A DNA stretch of 20,047 bases from Candidatus Lindowiibacteriota bacterium (GCA_023249255.1 JAHFCY010000001.1:1-20047), one strand, 5' to 3'; counted from the first letter of the stretch, positions 1-7,109 are shown. The notes: generated by a model from the letters alone, not told the origin. Translations and numbers: made by a program.

Positions 1-576
1 TTCGTGGATGAAACTCGCACCGTAACTGTCCGGGATGCTCTTCTCGGTATCAATCAAATTCTTGATGAGGATTCCGGCAAGAAAATCGAGACTCCACCGG
101 GAACCGCCGAGCCGTTCTCGCGCCAGTTCATCCGGATCTTCGGTTCCGGCAAGGACGTGCCGCGCGATCAGATGCAGAAGTTCCTTCGCGGTACCGGGAT
201 CGCTCCAGCTGAGTTCGAGGAACGCGGTTGGTGCATCGAGGAGAAGAAAACCTATCGCGCCGTCGCGCCCCTTGAATTCGCCCGCGTATGGCACGGACGG
301 CATCGCCGGAACATGAATGATCTGGATCAAACCCTTTTCCTCATCGGCGCCTGTTTTGACGGCAGCGGTATCAACGTCTCGGAGAATCTTCGCAACGAAA
401 ACTTCCGGCCGCACCCCGCTCTCGGCGCGCTTCTCGATTGGCACTCCAAGCATGCCGCTAAATCCGATGTGCGTACTGCGGCCGCTCGGGCTCTCACGCT
501 CCTGCGCCGATGGGAGGAATCGCATCAGGATATCGTCCGTCAACAAATGAGCCTCTTCGAGGTCGGCGAGTCATGA
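1..576 (+). CDS. C-terminal part of a large protein, probably a DUF1156-type DNA methylase
   Basis: The frame is open to the left edge, so this is the 3' end of a longer gene; the GTG at position 4 need not be the start. The roughly 190 visible residues have no catalytic motif. They look like the C-terminal tail of DUF1156 (COG1743) adenine-specific methylases: a short winged-helix-like part (FLRGTGIAPAEFEERGW), a strand reading YRAVAPLEFARVW, then DLDQTLFLIGAC and a helical end. DUF1156 proteins are usually 900 residues or more and occur in anti-phage loci with helicases. The stop overlaps the next start by 4 nt (ATGA), so the two genes are translationally coupled. The family call is from recall of the tail pattern and the SNF2 helicase context, not from motifs. 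It could instead be another large defence protein. Confidence 0.5.
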   Translation, partial: FVDETRTVTVRDALLGINQILDEDSGKKIETPPGTAEPFSRQFIRIFGSGKDVPRDQMQKFLRGTGIAPAEFEERGWCIEEKKTYRAVAPLEFARVWHGRHRRNMNDLDQTLFLIGACFDGSGINVSENLRNENFRPHPALGALLDWHSKHAAKSDVRTAAARALTLLRRWEESHQDIVRQQMSLFEVGES

Positions 577-1103
577 GGACCGTCCGTGATCTATCATGGC
601 CCCGTCGCGGGCTGTCGCTTCTTTGGGGAGCCGGCGTTCTATCGAAAATCGCCAATCTGAACGAGATCGTCACGTTGCGCGAAATGATCCGCCTCACCGG
701 CAACTGGCCGGATCGACTACCGAGCGGCAAAGGAAACACGCTCGTCGTCGCCGGGTTGGAAGCATGCATCGACGTGTTGGATCCTTCCGACGCGAAATCA
801 TGGATCGATTCGACTCTCAAAAAAGTCATTCTCGATTTTCAGGATCATCACGAGGGTCAGGCCGGCCTTGTCCTGTGGATAGCGGGCGGCGACCGCCGAA
901 TCAAGCCGGATACGCTCGGCGAATCTTACCTCTGGCGGTGCGCGGCTCCGCACAGCCAGGATACCCTTCCTTTGGGCCGCATCCTCTTTTCGGGCGCTGA
1001 ACGCGACGTGGGCAGAATCATCTCACCCGACGCCTCGGATGGCGACGCCGCGGACATCAACGGTCCGGCTTGGATCGGTCTTCATCATCCGAGAATTTCC
1101 TGA
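573..1103 (+). CDS. Unrecognised 176-aa protein in methylase-helicase operon
   Basis: The ATG at 573 overlaps the previous stop by 4 nt, and the stop lies 5 nt before the helicase ATG, so it is the middle gene of a tight operon. I do not recognise the family. The protein is soluble with no signal peptide or membrane segment. A central hydrophobic strand (GLVLWIAGGDRRI) is followed by YLWRCAAPHS and LPLGRILFSGAERDVGRI, and the C-terminus is rich in Asp, Ala and Gly. The alternating strands and polar turns suggest a compact alpha/beta domain. By position it should be a subunit or accessory factor of the methylase/helicase defence system. It does not look like BrxE or DUF3780 as I remember them, but I cannot test that. 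The longer frame back to 510 would overlap the upstream gene by 67 nt and is not preferred. Confidence 0.75.
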   Translation: MRTVRDLSWPRRGLSLLWGAGVLSKIANLNEIVTLREMIRLTGNWPDRLPSGKGNTLVVAGLEACIDVLDPSDAKSWIDSTLKKVILDFQDHHEGQAGLVLWIAGGDRRIKPDTLGESYLWRCAAPHSQDTLPLGRILFSGAERDVGRIISPDASDGDAADINGPAWIGLHHPRIS

Positions 1104-1108
1104 TTGGC

Positions 1109-3883
1109 ATGACCAGCATAGCCGCGACTGACCTTGCGCCCGGCGTCAAGGTTGCACACCGGGAATTCGGCGAAGGAGTCGTTGTATCCGCGCCCGCCGG
1201 TGGATTCGTCCGGGTCTTCTTCAGCAGCGGCGAGCGACAGATTCCCGCGGACTCTGTCGAGCCGGCGCTCTCTTCTGCGGAGAGGATCGTCGACGGCGTC
1301 TCCGGCACGGCGGATCGTCTCCGCCGCGTTCGTCTCTGTTACGAAGCGCACGCGCTTCCGCTCATGGAGAGCGCCTCCGCTCTCACCGCGGCGAAAATCG
1401 ATCTCCTCCCGCATCAGGTCGTTCTCACACATCGCGTGGCGACCGCGTCCCCGCGCCGGTTTCTCATTGCCGACGAGGTTGGGCTTGGCAAGACGATCGA
1501 GACCGCCCTGCTTTTGCGCGAGCTTATGAGCCGTGGTGAGATGACCCGCGCGCTCATGGTCGTGCCCGCCGGACTCGTGAACAACTGGCACCGCGAACTG
1601 AACGAGGTCTTCCATCTTGATTTCGAGGTCTTCGGAAGTGAGGGCGACGTCACCGATAGAAAAACTAATGCCTTTGTGAAACACAACCGGCTGATTGCGA
1701 GCATCGATACCCTGAAACGCCCGGCCCGCGTTAAGCGCATTCTCGAAGCTCCAATCTGGGACCTCGTGGTTTTCGACGAGGCCCACCACCTCACCGCCGC
1801 ATTCAGCGGCCACAAAGTCCGCAAGACCGAAAATTACAAACTCGCCGAGGCGCTCCGCAATCACACTCGAGATCTCATGCTTCTCTCCGCCACTCCCCAC
1901 CAGGGCGATCATTTTCGTTTCTGGATGCTCGTTCAACTCCTCAAGCCGACGCTCTTCAAGAATGCGGTCGACATGGTAGAGAATCGCCACCGTTTAAATG
2001 AGATCGTGATGCGTCGCACCAAAGCTGACGCATGCCGCCCTGACGGTTCGCCCCTCTTCGCAAGACGCTGGGTGAATACCGAGTCCTTTGTCATGAGCGA
2101 GAGCGAGCGCCGCTTTTACGCGGAGCTTCGCAACTACCTCGAAGATGGCTTCGCGCTCGCTAAAAATCAGGGCGCGAAAGGCCGCGGCCTCGGATTCGTC
2201 ATGGCGATTTTTCAGAAGATTGCCGCCTCCAGCTTTGCCGCAGTAACGAGGACCCTCCGCCGACGCCTCATCATGTTGACGATCCACGAAGCCATTCTCC
2301 GGGATCGGGATCTTGATATCGACGGACGGCAGGGCCTATTGGACGACGCCCGATCGTGGATTCAAAAAGAATACGGATTTGGCGACGACCCGGTCGGCCG
2401 CAGCGAAGCCGACCGGATGCTTGCGGATCTCAAAGTCCGGATTGTCCGGCGCATGAGCGACGACGAACTTGAACTCGCGGCCGGTGAGCATGCCTCGGAA
2501 TTCGCCTCGGCACATGCAGAAGAACTTGCGGCTTCCGTTGTCGCAGTGGGTCTCCCCGAGGAGCGGACGCGAATCCGCGAAGTGCTCGCGGTTGCGCCTG
2601 CCACGCGTGAGACCAAGGTGGACAAGCTCGTCTCCGCGCTCGGTGCGCTCTGGGCGCAGAACTCGGACGAGCGTGTCGTGGTCTTCGCCACCTACCTCGG
2701 CACCGTTGGGTTGATCGGCCGTGAGATCGAGGCCGCATTCCCCGGCAAGGGCGTCGTCGTTCTCAAAGGCGGCGATCACGGGGCCAAAGTTGCGGCCGAA
2801 CGCCGTTTTCGTATGAAGGACGGCCCGAAGGTGTTGGTCTGCACCGCCGCTGGCCGAGAGGGAATCAATCTTCAGATTTCCCGTGTCCTCTTCAATTTTG
2901 ACCTGCCGTGGAACCCGATGGATGTCGAACAGCGTATCGGTCGCATTCACCGATACGGCCAGCTCCACACCGCGCAGGTCTACAACCTTGTCCTCTCCGA
3001 CACGATCGAAGGCCGGATATACCTGCTTCTCGATGAGAAACTCCGAAATATTGCTCGGACCCTCGGAAAAGTCGATGAGCAGGGCAACGTGGCCGAAGAC
3101 TTGCGCGGCCAGATTCTCGGGCAACTGGCTGAACGTCTCAGCTACGAAAAGCTCTACCAGGAAGCGCTCTCCGACCCGGAACTGCGCCGCACCAAGTTGG
3201 AAATCGAAGCCGCGCTCTCCAATGCGACCGAAGCGCGTAAAGTCGTCTTCGAGCTTTTCCAGGACCTCGACGGATTCCGTCTCGACGACTATCGCCCATT
3301 CGCCGATATCGAGGCGGGCGTCGAGCGCGTCGTCAGCTTCCTGAAGGCCGCATCCGAAGAACGCGGCGACAAACTGATCCGCCATCCAGACGGCACGATC
3401 GAACTGCGCCCGAAGACCGGCCCGGCACGGCGCTTCATGGTGAACCGGGAAAGCGCGCGCGATAAAGATGACGCCGATCTTCTCGGTCTGGACCATCCGC
3501 TGGTCGAGTCGGCGCTTGCCCAATGGCGCGCCCTTTCACCCAACGAAGCCGGCGTGTCGGTAAAAGCAGGCGATTCCAATCTCGAACCCGGCGTCATGAC
3601 TTGGTGGCTGCTGAATCTCCACAGCCAACGCGGCGGCCGGGATGTGCGCCTGCAAGCCTTGGCCGTCCGGCCCGATGGCACGCGTTGCCCGACTCTGGAA
3701 AGGCAGGGCGCCAAAGTCTTCGATCTTACCCCATGTGATCCATCACTGGGCGTAGACGAGAGGAGGCGGCTTCTGCGCGAGTTCATCGAACCGTCTCTTC
3801 GGCGCGAACTGGAACACTCCGGCATCCTGCGCGACTACGCCGGCTTTTCGGCGACAATGGTTTGCTGGGCCGAGGTGGTGTGA
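1109..3883 (+). CDS. SNF2-family DEAH helicase/translocase (DrmD/RapA-like)
   Basis: A 924-residue superfamily 2 ATPase predicted to translocate on double-stranded DNA. A small beta-rich N-terminal domain (FGEGVVVSA...VRVFFSSGERQIP) precedes the ATPase core. Motif I is DEVGLGKTIETA near residue 122, the DEAH box (VVFDEAHHL) is near 223 and motif III (LLSATPHQGD) follows. The second RecA lobe has VCTAAGREGINLQ and QRIGRIHRYGQ near 608, so all key helicase motifs are intact. The C-terminal 300 residues are a family-specific helical extension. ATG 1109 was chosen because it lies 5 nt after the upstream stop; the in-frame TTG at 1070 would overlap that gene. Stand-alone SNF2 proteins of this size occur in class 1 DISARM (DrmD) and in DUF1156-type loci. 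In class 1 DISARM drmD usually comes before the methylase, so the order here differs. Confidence 0.9.
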   Translation: MTSIAATDLAPGVKVAHREFGEGVVVSAPAGGFVRVFFSSGERQIPADSVEPALSSAERIVDGVSGTADRLRRVRLCYEAHALPLMESASALTAAKIDLLPHQVVLTHRVATASPRRFLIADEVGLGKTIETALLLRELMSRGEMTRALMVVPAGLVNNWHRELNEVFHLDFEVFGSEGDVTDRKTNAFVKHNRLIASIDTLKRPARVKRILEAPIWDLVVFDEAHHLTAAFSGHKVRKTENYKLAEALRNHTRDLMLLSATPHQGDHFRFWMLVQLLKPTLFKNAVDMVENRHRLNEIVMRRTKADACRPDGSPLFARRWVNTESFVMSESERRFYAELRNYLEDGFALAKNQGAKGRGLGFVMAIFQKIAASSFAAVTRTLRRRLIMLTIHEAILRDRDLDIDGRQGLLDDARSWIQKEYGFGDDPVGRSEADRMLADLKVRIVRRMSDDELELAAGEHASEFASAHAEELAASVVAVGLPEERTRIREVLAVAPATRETKVDKLVSALGALWAQNSDERVVVFATYLGTVGLIGREIEAAFPGKGVVVLKGGDHGAKVAAERRFRMKDGPKVLVCTAAGREGINLQISRVLFNFDLPWNPMDVEQRIGRIHRYGQLHTAQVYNLVLSDTIEGRIYLLLDEKLRNIARTLGKVDEQGNVAEDLRGQILGQLAERLSYEKLYQEALSDPELRRTKLEIEAALSNATEARKVVFELFQDLDGFRLDDYRPFADIEAGVERVVSFLKAASEERGDKLIRHPDGTIELRPKTGPARRFMVNRESARDKDDADLLGLDHPLVESALAQWRALSPNEAGVSVKAGDSNLEPGVMTWWLLNLHSQRGGRDVRLQALAVRPDGTRCPTLERQGAKVFDLTPCDPSLGVDERRRLLREFIEPSLRRELEHSGILRDYAGFSATMVCWAEVV

Positions 3884-3890
3884 GAGCAGT

Positions 3891-4316
3891 TTAAGAATTT
3901 GGATCCTGATTATAACCGGCGCACGCGCCAATAAGCAGTGCCCCTACCCGCACCAACGCAATTTCCGGCATGAAAATACATCCTGCTACAAACCCGAGCA
4001 CGCCGCCGCCGACCGCCGACCATAATCTCTGATCTACAACCTTCTCGGTGGATAATGGAGCGTGTGTTCTACCATGCCACGCACGTGCGGTTCTCGTTGT
4101 CACAGTGCCCTTTTCTCGATTGCACAAAATGTGCGCAGGGAATAGATTATTCAGGTGGTCATGGCCGCCGTTAGCGCGAGGATTTGAATGTTCGACCTCC
4201 CACGCGCCACGGCGTCCAAGTTGTCCGTGGTTTCGAAAAGCCAATCTCTTATTGCACAGATGGCAGCGGCCATCCGTTTTGGAAAAAATTATTTTCAATC
4301 GCTCTTTGTCGTACAT
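3891..4316 (-). CDS. Small HNH nuclease with C-terminal glycine-rich membrane hairpin
   Basis: A 141-residue protein. Residues 18-21 (CHLC) and a later cysteine in HILCN form a probable zinc site. WEVEHSNPRANGGHDHLNNLFPAHILCN (about 39-66) is a good HNH motif, with His43 and Asn57 in the expected places. Residues about 100-137 are two hydrophobic Gly/Ala-rich stretches (SAVGGGVLGFVAGCIFM and IALVRVGALLIGACAGY), like a glycine-zipper hairpin. The nuclease may therefore be membrane-anchored or oligomerise through that end. The ATG has an ideal GGAGG 6 nt upstream. It follows the GIY-YIG gene by 12 nt, and its end meets the helicase gene tail to tail with a 7-nt gap. Restriction of incoming DNA is a plausible role, but this is inference. 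Confidence 0.85.
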   Translation of the reverse strand: MYDKERLKIIFSKTDGRCHLCNKRLAFRNHGQLGRRGAWEVEHSNPRANGGHDHLNNLFPAHILCNREKGTVTTRTARAWHGRTHAPLSTEKVVDQRLWSAVGGGVLGFVAGCIFMPEIALVRVGALLIGACAGYNQDPNS

Positions 4317-4328
4317 TTCTTCCTCCGT

Positions 4329-4664
4329 TTATTGGTCGTTGCAGGGCGTGCCATAAGCCGCCCGAAGGTCTGTTTCCTTATTCAACCGCGAATCCTCGTT
4401 GCCATCAACATGGACACAAATACAGTTGCACCCATTGCGATTAACACACGGCCACTTCTCGTGATTGGGAATCCGAACCGCGAGAGATTCCGTTTGTCCG
4501 ATGTAAAGAGGTGTGTGTGTTCCAATTCCGTTTAGCCCGACCGCACGTTTACTGAATATGTAAACCGCGCCTACAGCGTTGAATGTCGTGTCGGTGGTAT
4601 ACACCTCGAAGTTGTACTGCGTCCCGCTTTTTCCCGTGAATGTTGCGTCAGAAATTTTCCCCAT
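4329..4664 (-). CDS. Small GIY-YIG domain nuclease-like protein
   Basis: A 111-residue protein that is almost only a GIY-YIG domain. AVYIF is the GIY element and LYIGQT the YIG element, followed by Arg in SLAVRI, a Glu in NKETDL and an Asn in PCND near the end. These are the expected catalytic positions. A short N-terminal strand segment (FTGKSGTQYNFEVY) precedes it. The start is the ATG at 4664, because GGAGGAT lies 7 nt upstream; the frame extends to 4709 but without a ribosome site. It is followed after 12 nt by the HNH gene, so the two are co-transcribed. A 59-nt gap with a hairpin separates it from the SNase gene upstream. Unlike homing endonucleases it has no DNA-binding tail, so the target is unknown. 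Confidence 0.85.
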   Translation of the reverse strand: MGKISDATFTGKSGTQYNFEVYTTDTTFNAVGAVYIFSKRAVGLNGIGTHTPLYIGQTESLAVRIPNHEKWPCVNRNGCNCICVHVDGNEDSRLNKETDLRAAYGTPCNDQ

Positions 4665-4687
4665 GTGAGTATCCTCCATTAAATTAG

Positions 4688-4717
4688 GCCCCTCAGTGGA
4701 TGGAACCACCGAGGGGC
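4688..4717 (-). terminator. Hairpin between SNase and GIY-YIG genes
   Basis: GCCCCTC (4688-4694) pairs with GAGGGGC (4711-4717). A single A/C mismatch follows, then GTGG with CCAC and a 6-nt loop. On the minus strand the hairpin is followed by CTAATTTAAT, a weak U-rich tract. It may partly terminate the SNase message, or separate its expression from the GIY-YIG/HNH pair that starts 24 nt later. Confidence 0.5.
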
Positions 4718-4723
4718 TCGTTG

Positions 4724-5011
4724 TTATCGTGCTCGAGTCGTCAACAAGTTGACGACATTCTCTCCATTGAGAAAAACGTCGGCGACAAGCCGCCCGAATT
4801 TATCAATGGCCTTCCCGGAAAGCTGAACTGTGCGGCCCTCAATCAAATCCGTAAGCCGTCGTTTTGCTTCCTCGTATCCGCGTTCACCCATCTCGGGTGT
4901 GTCGATCCCGTAAATCCTGACACGATCATCGATATGACCGTGCGACTCCCAACGAGGATACACTTTAAAAGTGTCCCCGTCGGTCACCGTCGTAACTGTA
5001 AAATCATTCAC
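4724..5011 (-). CDS. Thermonuclease-like SNase-domain protein
   Basis: A single staphylococcal-nuclease (OB-fold) domain of about 95 residues. TVTDGDTFKV is the calcium-site strand, VRIYGIDTPEMG carries the catalytic Arg and Glu, and DKFGRLVADVFLNGENV carries the second catalytic Arg, so the active site looks complete. There is no signal peptide, so it should act inside the cell, unlike secreted SNases. It ends right after NVVNLLTTRAR, a little shorter than usual at the C-terminus. I prefer the GTG at 5011 because AAAGG lies 7 nt upstream. An earlier in-frame GTG at 5035 adds eight residues but has no ribosome site. It is the first of three small nuclease-like genes in the same orientation. 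Confidence 0.85.
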   Translation of the reverse strand: MNDFTVTTVTDGDTFKVYPRWESHGHIDDRVRIYGIDTPEMGERGYEEAKRRLTDLIEGRTVQLSGKAIDKFGRLVADVFLNGENVVNLLTTRAR

Positions 5012-5035
5012 GACAGTACCTTTCTGGCTGTTCAC

Positions 5036-5211
5036 TTGCTTTTGGAGGGAAACCGTGGCACCTTACCTTTGACTGTTAGGAAGGGCGGGTTTCAGCACTC
5101 TCCGTGCAAGCGGACGGTTGCCACCCGTCCTTTTTTTATTCCCGCACTGCAGGAATAATAATTGTCGTCCTTATTAGAAAATTGCCCGTCGTTCCCATTT
5201 ATCACTTCCCT
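5036..5211. other. Intergenic region with possible plus-strand small RNA
   Basis: No gene is seen between the ImmA-type peptidase and the SNase gene. The stretch holds two adjacent hairpins, the second a proper plus-strand terminator (5112-5137). A plus transcript ending there would be antisense to the 5' leader of the SNase gene. I found no convincing promoter for it. Confidence 0.35.
5112..5137 (+). terminator. Rho-independent terminator on the plus strand
   Basis: GGACGG (5112-5117), a 7-nt loop and CCGTCC (5125-5130) are followed by seven Ts. The T tract is on the plus strand only. There is no plus-strand gene just upstream, so it either ends a small RNA or catches transcription coming from the helicase operon. 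A second small hairpin (GCAC TCTCC GTGC) lies at about 5096-5108. Confidence 0.7.
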
Positions 5212-5904
5212 TCATTGAAAAATTAACTCGCCCGGATTTTCCTTCTTCATCAGGCCCATGGTTTCCAATCTGATTCGCATGGCCTGTTTCGATACCCTAA
5301 AAATCCGATTGAATTCTGCGGCAACACCGTTCATTATTTCTTCGAGGTCATACTCACTCGCATTCGAATCATGTACACGTTTATATGCGTCGTCCGCATA
5401 GATCGGATTTCTATTTCCGTATTTCTTGTCCCACTCCCGTAAAACCATTTCCCGCGGCAGCAGTAGACAGGAGGCAAAATAATCCGCCTGCCATTCCTGT
5501 GGGTCCTTGCGTTGACTTTCGCGGCATAACACGGTCGGTTTTTTCTCAAAAAATGACTCCTGCCCGTTCACTTCGGGGTAGTAGTGTTTGTGTAAAATCC
5601 AGTGGCCTATTTCATGGCCGATGGTGAAATGGAACCGGCCCTCGCTGGTCGCGGATTTGTCAGGATCCAAGGACTCATCGATGTGAACCTCATGGTCCGC
5701 GACAAACGTGGCTCCTAAAACGTCAGTATATCCGAACTTCTGCTTGAGGTTTGTGATATTGAGGACAAGTTTGAGCTGATTTTCCAGAATCTCGTCGACT
5801 GGCACCGGCGGCTGGGTGATGGGCGTAAACTTCTGATTGAAGTCGTGTATGACGTTCAATGCGTCATTTTCGATTTTGCTCTTCTCCAGATATTTCACTT
5901 TCAT
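5212..5904 (-). CDS. ImmA/IrrE-family metallopeptidase
   Basis: A 230-residue zinc peptidase of the ImmA/IrrE (DUF955, M78) family. The zinc motif HEIGH is at residues 97-101 in FTIGHEIGHWILHKHYY. The downstream EWQADYFASCLLLPREMV supplies the third ligand region. The N-terminus has the usual PPVPVDEILENQLKLVL segment. Members cleave or inactivate a partner XRE repressor; in ICEBs1, ImmA cleaves ImmR to induce the element. Its start lies inside the upstream XRE gene (41-nt overlap), with GGAGGGAGC upstream, so the two are coupled. It probably senses a signal and relieves repression by that partner. It could also be a toxin/antitoxin-like pair. Confidence 0.9.
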   Translation of the reverse strand: MKVKYLEKSKIENDALNVIHDFNQKFTPITQPPVPVDEILENQLKLVLNITNLKQKFGYTDVLGATFVADHEVHIDESLDPDKSATSEGRFHFTIGHEIGHWILHKHYYPEVNGQESFFEKKPTVLCRESQRKDPQEWQADYFASCLLLPREMVLREWDKKYGNRNPIYADDAYKRVHDSNASEYDLEEIMNGVAAEFNRIFRVSKQAMRIRLETMGLMKKENPGELIFQ

Positions 5905-6286
5905 TGTTTACTGCTCCCTCCCCGCCTCTCGACAATTCATTTTTGCCTGCCATCTCCGTGAACAACCGCTGAATATCCTTAATATCCTTAGATGAAAATT
6001 TTCTGAGAGTTCTCAAAAAAACCGGCTTCAGGTCTGGAGGGATTTGGTCAACAAGATTTTTGAATCCCTTGGTGTCTGAGCCCATTTCTAAAAAGGCCAT
6101 CGGATCTTCACCCAGTGCCTTGGCCAACGCCTCAATTTTATCGTATGCCGGTCGGGGAACCTCACCCCGCTCAATCTGCGACAGGTACGTGGCACTGATA
6201 CCAACCGTCTTTGCCAAGGTCCTCAGACCAATATTTTTACTTGTCCGAAGATCCCGAATAACTCCACCTAGTCGCTTACTCGGCAA
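5864..6286 (-). CDS. XRE-family repressor, partner of the ImmA-type peptidase
   Basis: A helix-turn-helix regulator. LGGVIRDLRTSKNIGLRTLAKTVGISATYLSQIERGEVPRPAYDKIEALAKALG is a canonical XRE domain at the N-terminus. A short helical region follows, then a Glu/Asn-rich tail that could be the peptidase target. I chose the TTG at 6286 because AAGGGAGG lies 5-6 nt before it. A GTG at 6307 would add seven residues without a ribosome site. It overlaps the next gene by 41 nt. The upstream region (6322-6398) holds two promoter-like copies and CGTCA repeats, where it may repress itself and the downstream nuclease genes. Control of the nuclease genes is inferred from orientation. Confidence 0.88.
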   Translation of the reverse strand: MPSKRLGGVIRDLRTSKNIGLRTLAKTVGISATYLSQIERGEVPRPAYDKIEALAKALGEDPMAFLEMGSDTKGFKNLVDQIPPDLKPVFLRTLRKFSSKDIKDIQRLFTEMAGKNELSRGGEGAVNNESEISGEEQNRK

Positions 6287-6321
6287 TCCAGCCTCCCTTC
6301 CCCCCACTTTGTCTGACGTAC

Positions 6322-6398
6322 AGTGTACATATTACAAATAACATGTCAAACGTCAGTTACTAAGATTCATTTATTACAAATGTATACACCGTTGTCAA
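6322..6398 (-). promoter_or_regulatory. Tandem promoters and repeats upstream of the XRE gene
   Basis: On the minus strand TTGACA (6393-6398), a 16-nt spacer and TAATAA (6371-6376) form one promoter. A second TTGACA (6344-6349), 16 nt and TACACT (6322-6327) form another. Both lie in an imperfect direct repeat: ATTACAAAT at 6331-6339 and 6373-6381, and GTCAAACGTCA at 6345-6355 against GTCAAGCGTCA at 6394-6404. The region is AT-rich and suits an autoregulated repressor. Confidence 0.55.
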
Positions 6399-6401
6399 GC
6401 G

Positions 6402-6704
6402 TCAACGGTTAAAATAATTTCGAAGTGTTGAGAGACGTAAATGTCTCTTTAAGGAGTATTGAGTATTTTTCCGCACGCGATAACTGCGGCATCCCTTGAA
6501 ACCATTTGGGAGAGATTCAATCAAGAACGACTTCTGGGTTCTCTCCCGGAGACCATCGCCTAATCTCTGGCTCTTCGGCTGGAGGTTGCTGGCTGATTTT
6601 TTTGAATTGCCGGCCGAATGCCTCGCCGAAATGTGGACAACCCGCGCCTTCTCTTCCACTGTCTCTCTTTCCTGTCTCTCTTTAGGGTGACTGGTGGTCA
6701 CCAA
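6402..6704 (-). other. In-frame extension of the winged-helix gene beyond a TGA
   Basis: This stretch is open in the same frame as the upstream winged-helix gene, separated from it only by one TGA (6705-6707). The residues just after the stop (LVTTSHPKERQERETVEEK) continue the VTDSHQ-PSDSQSP repeat pattern seen just before it. The remaining 80 or so residues are Arg/Lys/Ser-rich without a known domain. It is either the tail of a gene broken by a nonsense mutation or a read-through product. No separate start with a ribosome site is seen. Confidence 0.4.
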
Positions 6705-6746
6705 TCAGGGTGACTGGGAGTCACTGGGCTGGTGACTGTCAGTCAC
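6687..6746. repeat. Three 15-bp palindromes GTGACN5GTCAC-type
   Basis: GTGACTGGTGGTCAC (6687-6701), GTGACTGGGAGTCAC (6710-6724) and GTGACTGTCAGTCAC (6732-6746) are near-perfect palindromes starting 23 and 22 bp apart, about two helical turns. They lie at the end of the winged-helix gene and encode its VTDSH/SDSQ/VTTSH repeats. The regular phasing would suit iterons or operators. Confidence 0.65.
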
Positions 6747-7109
6747 CAAACGGGGAAACATGTCCACGGAAATTGTGGATAGTGGGGGTTGGTCCGGGAC
6801 GGGATTCAGGAGGTAGATGTTGGATCCACGGCGAAGGCCGCGGCCGCGCGGAGGTTTCTTGATGGAAATCAAACCGACCTCGGCCAGACGATGGATAACC
6901 CGGATCACGTGGCGGCGGGACATCTGGAGCATTTCGGAAAGTGTTTCGTAGGAAGGGTAGCAGGTGCGGGTGTTGAAATCGGCGAACCGGGCCAATGCCG
7001 CATAGGCGGCCACGCCGTAGGGGCCGATGATCCGGCCGTAGTAGTCCAGGACTGCGTGGTCGATTTTCAACCAGTATCCCGAATGTCCGTTGGGTTTCCG
7101 GTCCTGCAT
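6705..7109 (-). CDS. Winged-helix protein, replication-initiator-like, ends at premature TGA
   Basis: A 134-residue protein. WLKIDHAVLDYYGRIIGPYGVAAYAALARFAD followed by TCYPSYETLSEMLQMSRRHVIRVIHRLAEVGLISIKKPPRGRGLRRGSNIYLL is the helix-turn-helix domain found in many plasmid and integrative-element proteins related to replication initiators. The C-terminus is the repeat VTDSHQPSDSQSP. The gene stops at a TGA, after which the same frame stays open for about 100 codons, so it is probably a shortened version. ATG 7109 has AAGGGAAG 8 nt upstream. A strong promoter with an overlapping palindrome lies about 85 nt upstream. Likely role: DNA binding for element maintenance or regulation. Confidence 0.75.
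   Translation of the reverse strand: MQDRKPNGHSGYWLKIDHAVLDYYGRIIGPYGVAAYAALARFADFNTRTCYPSYETLSEMLQMSRRHVIRVIHRLAEVGLISIKKPPRGRGLRRGSNIYLLNPVPDQPPLSTISVDMFPRLVTDSHQPSDSQSP

Noticed and set aside
2336-3523. Long open frame (395 codons) on the minus strand
   Set aside because: It lies wholly antisense to the helicase motifs, has no ribosome site and no domain; it is a shadow of a high-GC gene.
6496-6690. 64-codon plus-strand frame
   Set aside because: No ribosome site or domain; it lies opposite the in-frame extension of the winged-helix gene.
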